Assembly: GCA_964513075.1 (NCBI GenBank)
Contig: CAZELR010000010.1
Span: forward strand, 32,069-96,068
Length of the DNA: 64,000 bases
Direction: 5' to 3'
Origin: DAOUBP01 sp964513075
GTDB taxonomy: Bacteria > Chloroflexota > Anaerolineae > CG2-30-64-16
A model generated the notes under the pieces. It had not been told where the DNA came from. It did no database searches and saw only the letters and a program-made list of their open reading frames with translations. Below, piece by piece: positions 60,425-64,000 of the stretch; position 1 is the first letter of the stretch; every line of letters starts with the position of its first letter. Both the position numbers and the translations under genes were made by a program.

Positions 60425-61228
60425 TCATTCTAGCACCTGCAGCAGGTTACTTAGTGTCAACAGCCCGGCATCAGCGCCCGGCTCCAGGAAGGGGCGCACA
60501 TCGGCCGTCACGTGATCCCAAGTCAGGGACCGCAGCCGTGCGCGTACGGGTTCGCGCCACGCACCTTCGGTCAGCTCTGCACCGGGCCAGCCGGTCTGCT
60601 GCAGCGCATTGTTGAGCAGCGTCAGGTTCGGGCCGGGCCACCCCGGATCGCTCAGGTACCACATCAGGTCGTAGAGGTCGCGGCCCTTGGTGTATGGCCG
60701 CTGCAAGATCGCGTGGAGCTTGCCCGCCAGCAGCGAGGCCCGATCATGATGCTGAAGCTGCAATGGCACGTACCGGCGGATCACGGTGGTCGCCAGGACC
60801 GCGCCTGCGGGCGGATTCGTGTCCACCTCGATCTTGACGGCCAGCACTTCATCCGGGAACGGCGACAGTCCTAGCTCGTTGAGCAGCCCGGCGAAGCGGA
60901 CAAAGGCGCTGTGGACGACCTTCCGGTCGCTCACTTTCAGCTCAACCGCGTAGCCTTCGGCGGTCAAGGCCGACTTAATGGCCTTGAGATAGGCGCGGAA
61001 GTCGTATTGCCCTTGTGCGCGTTCCAGCGCGAAGTCCAGGTCTTCCGAATAGCGTTGGCTGTTGTACAGGAAGCGCAACGCGGTGCCGCCGTGAAAGGCC
61101 AGCGGGATCAGCGCGCCGGCGCGCTGGAGCTCCCCCAGGATCCTGGCTTGCAGGTATTCGCGAGCGACGTTGCGGCCGTGGGCAGGGGTCGGCGCGGCGC
61201 GCACGAGCTGCGCAAGATACTCTTTCAT
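60425..61228 (-). CDS. abiEii: AbiEii-family nucleotidyltransferase toxin
   Basis: 267-residue member of the AbiEii/AbiGii family. The nucleotidyltransferase motif is seen as FHGGTALRFLY (45-55) with the acidic pair in SEDLDFAL (61-68), and the later KLHAILQRPYTKGRDLYDLMWYL carries the conserved K-(x)-R-D-x-x-D-L pattern. In type IV AbiE systems the toxin is bacteriostatic and blocks phage growth. It overlaps the antitoxin gene by ATGA (61225-61228). Confidence 0.9.
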   Translation of the reverse strand: MKEYLAQLVRAAPTPAHGRNVAREYLQARILGELQRAGALIPLAFHGGTALRFLYNSQRYSEDLDFALERAQGQYDFRAYLKAIKSALTAEGYAVELKVSDRKVVHSAFVRFAGLLNELGLSPFPDEVLAVKIEVDTNPPAGAVLATTVIRRYVPLQLQHHDRASLLAGKLHAILQRPYTKGRDLYDLMWYLSDPGWPGPNLTLLNNALQQTGWPGAELTEGAWREPVRARLRSLTWDHVTADVRPFLEPGADAGLLTLSNLLQVLE

Positions 61229-61866
61229 AACACCTCGTACGCTTCGACTTCGGCCCGGGCCAGGTCTCGCACGCGTTGGGCCGCGCGGCGCAGCTTGGGG
61301 CTGCCGATTCGCCCGGCCAACCGATCCAGTTCAGACAGGTTCAGCCGGTCAAGATTTTGCAGGCGCAACTCAGCCAGATAGTCCGGGGCATCCCCACCAG
61401 GTTGGAGGTAAACCAAGTCGAGCAGCGCCTTTTCCGGCGTGGCGACGAAGGCGCTCTGGCCGCCCCCGACCTCGACCAGACGGTAGCTGTGGAACAGCTT
61501 GTTTTGGATGCGCTGATACGCATAACCGCCCAACGGCGTGTCCCAGCGGCCGGCGCGACCTGTGGTGACGCTCGTCGTGACCGGCGTATATTCTGGAATG
61601 AGGCTATAGTGGGCGAGTGCAGACTGGCAACTGACGTAAGAGCCACGCATCAGGGCATTGGCAACCACAAACGGATGGGGCTTGGTCTTCTGGAACGGCG
61701 GCGCCAGCGCATACACGCCGCGCCGCAATTGATACAACTTTCCGGTCGCCTTCCAGCGCGACAACTGCTTTCGCACATCGCGCAGGCTCACATCGCCGGC
61801 CAGAAGCAAGCCGGTCTCAAAGAGCGGCTCGTCTTTGACAACTCTGATGAGTTCCGTGAATTCCAT
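61225..61866 (-). CDS. abiEi: AbiEi-family antitoxin/regulator
   Basis: 213-residue protein with an N-terminal winged-helix region (LIRVVKDEPLFETGLLLAG, VRKQLSRWKATGKLYQLRRGVYAL) and a C-terminal antitoxin domain (TPEKALLDLVYLQPGG, LDRLNLSELDRLAGRIGS). AbiEi proteins neutralise AbiEii and repress their own promoter through inverted repeats. A 7+2+7 palindrome in the promoter supports that here. Confidence 0.9.
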   Translation of the reverse strand: MEFTELIRVVKDEPLFETGLLLAGDVSLRDVRKQLSRWKATGKLYQLRRGVYALAPPFQKTKPHPFVVANALMRGSYVSCQSALAHYSLIPEYTPVTTSVTTGRAGRWDTPLGGYAYQRIQNKLFHSYRLVEVGGGQSAFVATPEKALLDLVYLQPGGDAPDYLAELRLQNLDRLNLSELDRLAGRIGSPKLRRAAQRVRDLARAEVEAYEVL

Positions 61867-61872
61867 GCGAGT

Positions 61873-61901
61873 ATGTTACCATAGATGGTAAGTTATTGCA
61901 A
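61873..61901 (-). promoter_or_regulatory. abiE promoter with embedded palindromic operator
   Basis: Minus-strand -35 TTGCAA (61901-61896), 17-base spacer, -10 TAACAT (61878-61873). The perfect palindrome TTACCAT-AG-ATGGTAA (61876-61891) fills the spacer and overlaps the -10 box, so a bound dimer would block transcription. Confidence 0.65.
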
Positions 61902-62032
61902 TGAAATCCGTTTGATTCGGGTGCACGAGATGTTTCTCTGCCGATCTGCTGAAACCGATGTTCCGGTCGTCAGGGCGTCTGGACGCACTTGGTGTGCCAG
62001 CCTGGACACTTCAGTGCCAGGCGTTGGTGGCC

Positions 62033-63433
62033 TCAGTCCCCCTGCTCCTCTGCGCCCCCCGCCACCAACGCCATCTCCAGCGCCTCGCGCAGCGTGCGTG
62101 CGCCCAGCACCTCCAGCCCGGCGGGCGGATGCTCCAGCTTGCGGGCTACCGACTGCGGGATCAGCACGCGCGTGAAGCCGAGCTTGGCGGCCTCGTTGAG
62201 CCGCCGCGGGAGCTGGCCGACGGTGCGCAGCTCGCCGCTGAGGCCCACCTCGCCGACGAGCGCCAGGTCGGCCGCCACCGGCCGGTTGCGCGCCGACGAG
62301 GCGATGGCGACGGCTACGGCCAGGTCGGCCGCTGGCTCGTCCACCTGCAGGCCGCCCACCACGTTGACGAATACGTCCTGGTCGGCCAGTCGCGCGCGGG
62401 CGCGCTTGCTCAGCACCGCGGTGATCAGCAGCAGCCGGTTGAAGTCGATGCCGTTGGCGGTGCGCCGCGGCTGCGCGAAGGTGGTCGGGCTGGTCAGCGC
62501 CTGCACCTCCACCAGGATCGGCCGCGTGCCCTCCATGGTGACCGCGATGGCCGAGCCGGGCGCGTTGGGCATGCGCTCGGCCAAAAACGCCTCCGACGGA
62601 TTCTTCACCTCGGTGAGCCCCTTTTCCGTCATATCGAACACGCCGACCTCGTTGGTGGAGCCGAAGCGGTTCTTGACGGATCGGAGCAGCCGGAAGGAGT
62701 GGAAGCGTTCGCCTTCAAGATACAGCACGGTGTCCACCATGTGCTCCAGCACGCGCGGCCCGGCAATGGCCCCTTCCTTGGTCACGTGGCCCACCAGGAA
62801 CAGCGGGAAGCCGCTTGCCTTGGCCAGCCGCAGCAGGTGCGCCGAGCAATCGCGCACCTGGCTCACGCTGCCCGCGCCGGAAGCAATGGCGTCGGAGTAG
62901 ATGCTCTGCACCGAATCGACCACGACCAGCTTAGCCGCGGACTGCTCGATGTGGGTCGCGATGCTTTCCAGGTGTGTCTCGGCCAACACCAGGATATCCC
63001 GCGTCACGATCCCCATCCGCTCGGCGCGCAGCTTGATCTGGGCCGCGGATTCTTCGCCGGAGACGTAGAGGATGGGGCCGCCGGCCTTGGTCAGCGCGTC
63101 GCAGAGCTGCAGCAGCAGGGTGCTTTTGCCGATGCCGGGATCGCCGCTGATGAGCACCACCGATCCGGGCACGATGCCGCCGCCCAGCACGCGGCTCAGC
63201 TCGCCGATGGGCACGGGGATGCGCTCGTAGCCGTCGGCAGGGATGTCGGGCAGCGGCTGCGGGCCGACGCCGCCTGCGGCCAGTGCAGTGCTGCCGGGTC
63301 GGCCGGGCGCCTCGGGCTGCACCACCATTTCCACCAGTGTGTTCCACTCGCCGCAGTCTGGGCATTGGCCCATCCACTTGGGCTGGGCGCTGCCGCAGGC
63401 CTGGCAGACGTAACGGGTTTTGGGTTTGGGCAT
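62033..63433 (-). CDS. radA: DNA repair protein RadA (Sms)
   Basis: 466-residue RecA-like ATPase that promotes branch migration in recombination. An N-terminal zinc finger has Cys10, Cys13, Cys24 and Cys27. The RecA core has Walker A GDPGIGKSTLL and Walker B LVVVDSVQ, followed by the RadA-specific KNRFGSTNEVGVFDM. The C-terminal Lon-protease-like domain (from about 290) has GSAIAVTMEGTRPILVEVQAL and VGEVGLSGELRTV. The start ATG at 63433 has GAGG seven bases upstream; its leader holds a heptamer array. Confidence 0.97.
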   Translation of the reverse strand: MPKPKTRYVCQACGSAQPKWMGQCPDCGEWNTLVEMVVQPEAPGRPGSTALAAGGVGPQPLPDIPADGYERIPVPIGELSRVLGGGIVPGSVVLISGDPGIGKSTLLLQLCDALTKAGGPILYVSGEESAAQIKLRAERMGIVTRDILVLAETHLESIATHIEQSAAKLVVVDSVQSIYSDAIASGAGSVSQVRDCSAHLLRLAKASGFPLFLVGHVTKEGAIAGPRVLEHMVDTVLYLEGERFHSFRLLRSVKNRFGSTNEVGVFDMTEKGLTEVKNPSEAFLAERMPNAPGSAIAVTMEGTRPILVEVQALTSPTTFAQPRRTANGIDFNRLLLITAVLSKRARARLADQDVFVNVVGGLQVDEPAADLAVAVAIASSARNRPVAADLALVGEVGLSGELRTVGQLPRRLNEAAKLGFTRVLIPQSVARKLEHPPAGLEVLGARTLREALEMALVAGGAEEQGD

Positions 63434-63442
63434 GGGTGGCCT

Positions 63443-63484
63443 CGTATTGCGTATTGCGTGCTGCGTACTACGTATTGCTTGTTA
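63443..63484. repeat. CGTATTG heptamer array in the radA leader
   Basis: Six contiguous 7-bp units (CGTATTG twice, CGTGCTG, CGTACTA, CGTATTG, CTTGTTA) between the radA promoter and its start codon, so it is transcribed. Confidence 0.85.
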
Positions 63485-63513
63485 TATGCTGAATCGCTCA
63501 AATGTTCGGATTG

Positions 63514-63542
63514 ATTGTATCGCGAACAGAGAGGGAAGTCAA
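63514..63542 (-). promoter_or_regulatory. Promoter of radA
   Basis: Minus-strand TTGACT (63542-63537), 17-base spacer, TACAAT (63519-63514), 80 bases before the start codon. Confidence 0.8.
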
Positions 63543-63574
63543 AACAGGATCATTATACCACTGGCGCGAAACGC

Positions 63575-63603
63575 TTGGTACTATGGCTTGGACGTGTTAT
63601 AGT
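63575..63603 (+). promoter_or_regulatory. Promoter of the SGNH hydrolase gene
   Basis: TTGGTA (63575-63580), 17-base spacer, TATAGT (63598-63603). The 63434-63737 gap holds this promoter, the radA promoter, a heptamer array and a long palindrome, and no gene. Confidence 0.6.
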
Positions 63604-63619
63604 GAGGTGGATGAAAATC

Positions 63620-63683
63620 CGGACTAGAGGCTTTAGCCGGTCTTTGTGGACAATGAGCGTAACCGGCTAAAGCCTCTAGTCCG
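63620..63683. repeat. Long palindrome in the SGNH hydrolase leader
   Basis: Perfect 22-bp arms (63620-63641 and 63662-63683) with a 20-base loop, starting 17 bases after the -10 box and ending 54 bases before the start codon. No T-run follows, so it is more likely a repeat or mRNA-stabilising stem than a terminator. Confidence 0.9.
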
Positions 63684-63737
63684 CGACTGTTTAGGTATTT
63701 CGTAGAATCGATTGATTCTGTAAGGAGGCGATTGCCG

Positions 63738-64000
63738 ATGAAAACGATCCTTTGTTACGGCGATTCCAATACGTGGGGCTATGACCCTGTGAGCGAAGAC
63801 CGCTACCCGCTGGCGCAGCGGTGGGTCAGCGTGCTGGCGCGGGAGCTGGGGCCGGAGTACCAGGTGATCGCGGAGGGGCTCAACGGCCGGACAACCGTGT
63901 GGCCCGATCCGGTGGAAGGAGAGTACAAGAGCGGCAAGAGTTACTTGCTCCCCTGCCTGGAGTCGCACCATCCCATCGACCTGGTCGTGCTGATGTTGGG
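63738..64000 (+). CDS. SGNH/GDSL-family hydrolase, N-terminal part
   Basis: The frame runs off the right edge after 87 residues. It begins MKTILCYGDSNTWGYDP, the block I motif with the nucleophilic Ser in GDSN, and continues with LNGRTTVWPDP (block II Gly and a WPDP typical of arylesterase-like members) and IDLVVLMLG (block III start). Such enzymes are esterases or deacetylases, many acting on acetylated sugars. AAGGAGG lies nine bases before the ATG. The active-site His lies outside the window. Confidence 0.88.
   Translation, partial: MKTILCYGDSNTWGYDPVSEDRYPLAQRWVSVLARELGPEYQVIAEGLNGRTTVWPDPVEGEYKSGKSYLLPCLESHHPIDLVVLML

Noticed and set aside
61958..63514. 518-codon plus-strand frame opposite radA
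   Set aside because: Antisense shadow of radA; no homology-like motifs.

Overview
The window reads as chromosomal DNA of a bacterium, most likely an anaerobic or fermentative member of the Chloroflexota (Anaerolineae-like). This is inferred from gene content and repeat style, because there is no rRNA to test it. Pointers are a 2-oxoacid:ferredoxin oxidoreductase, an ADP-forming acetyl-CoA synthetase, a tungsten-type aldehyde:ferredoxin oxidoreductase with its own polyferredoxin, a T-box leader, consensus sigma-70 promoters, and many short palindromes and 7-bp tandem repeats that even enter housekeeping genes. No insertion sequence, prophage or CRISPR array is visible.

Layout. 1-1170: end of a 2-oxoacid:ferredoxin oxidoreductase beta subunit, a terminator, and ssb behind a consensus promoter with a LexA-like palindrome. 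1168-6300: a thiamine salvage operon, TPP riboswitch > thiN > thiB > thiP > thiQ, read on the minus strand; a 26-copy heptamer array fills the thiP-thiQ gap. 6340-13600: a 1762-residue secreted DUF11/SdrD-B protein ending in a PEP-CTERM sorting tag, facing an EpsI-exosortase pair. 13744-18515: GH20 hexosaminidase, a DRTGG/BioD-like protein and an ADP-forming acetyl-CoA synthetase. 18748-21967: cysteine desulfurase, mnmA and three small membrane or coiled-coil proteins. 22048-29591: NAD(P)HX repair enzyme, membrane proteins, tandem thioredoxin, MFS exporter. 29681-32295: an AlgJ/AlgI-type O-acetylation pair. 32456-36016: tRNA-Asn, rpoD and dnaG.

36144-45658: a 1580-residue modular surface protein, then a MarR-heterodimeric ABC exporter operon whose three genes overlap by ATGA. 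45827-49980: pheT and pheS behind a Phe T-box leader; this stretch is crowded with inserted repeats. 49981-57970: guaB, purB, AOR, ferredoxin, purA and a YcaQ-like DNA glycosylase, all on the minus strand, with the AOR pair nested among purine genes. 58174-64000: an MFS transporter, an alpha/alpha-toroid hypothetical protein, an AbiEi/AbiEii toxin-antitoxin pair with a palindromic operator, radA, and the start of an SGNH hydrolase.

How it fits together. Thiamine salvage supplies TPP for enzymes such as the 2-oxoacid:ferredoxin oxidoreductase. That enzyme, AOR and the ADP-forming acetyl-CoA synthetase suit a ferredoxin-based fermentative metabolism. The PEP-CTERM/exosortase set, the acetylation pair and the giant surface protein indicate a substantial cell-surface programme. 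The two observations most worth following are a compact exosortase locus with one obvious substrate in a probable chloroflexote, and families of short palindromes and heptamer arrays that have entered pheS, pheT, purB, a yfhO-like gene, a glycosylase C-terminus and a T-box leader without breaking them.
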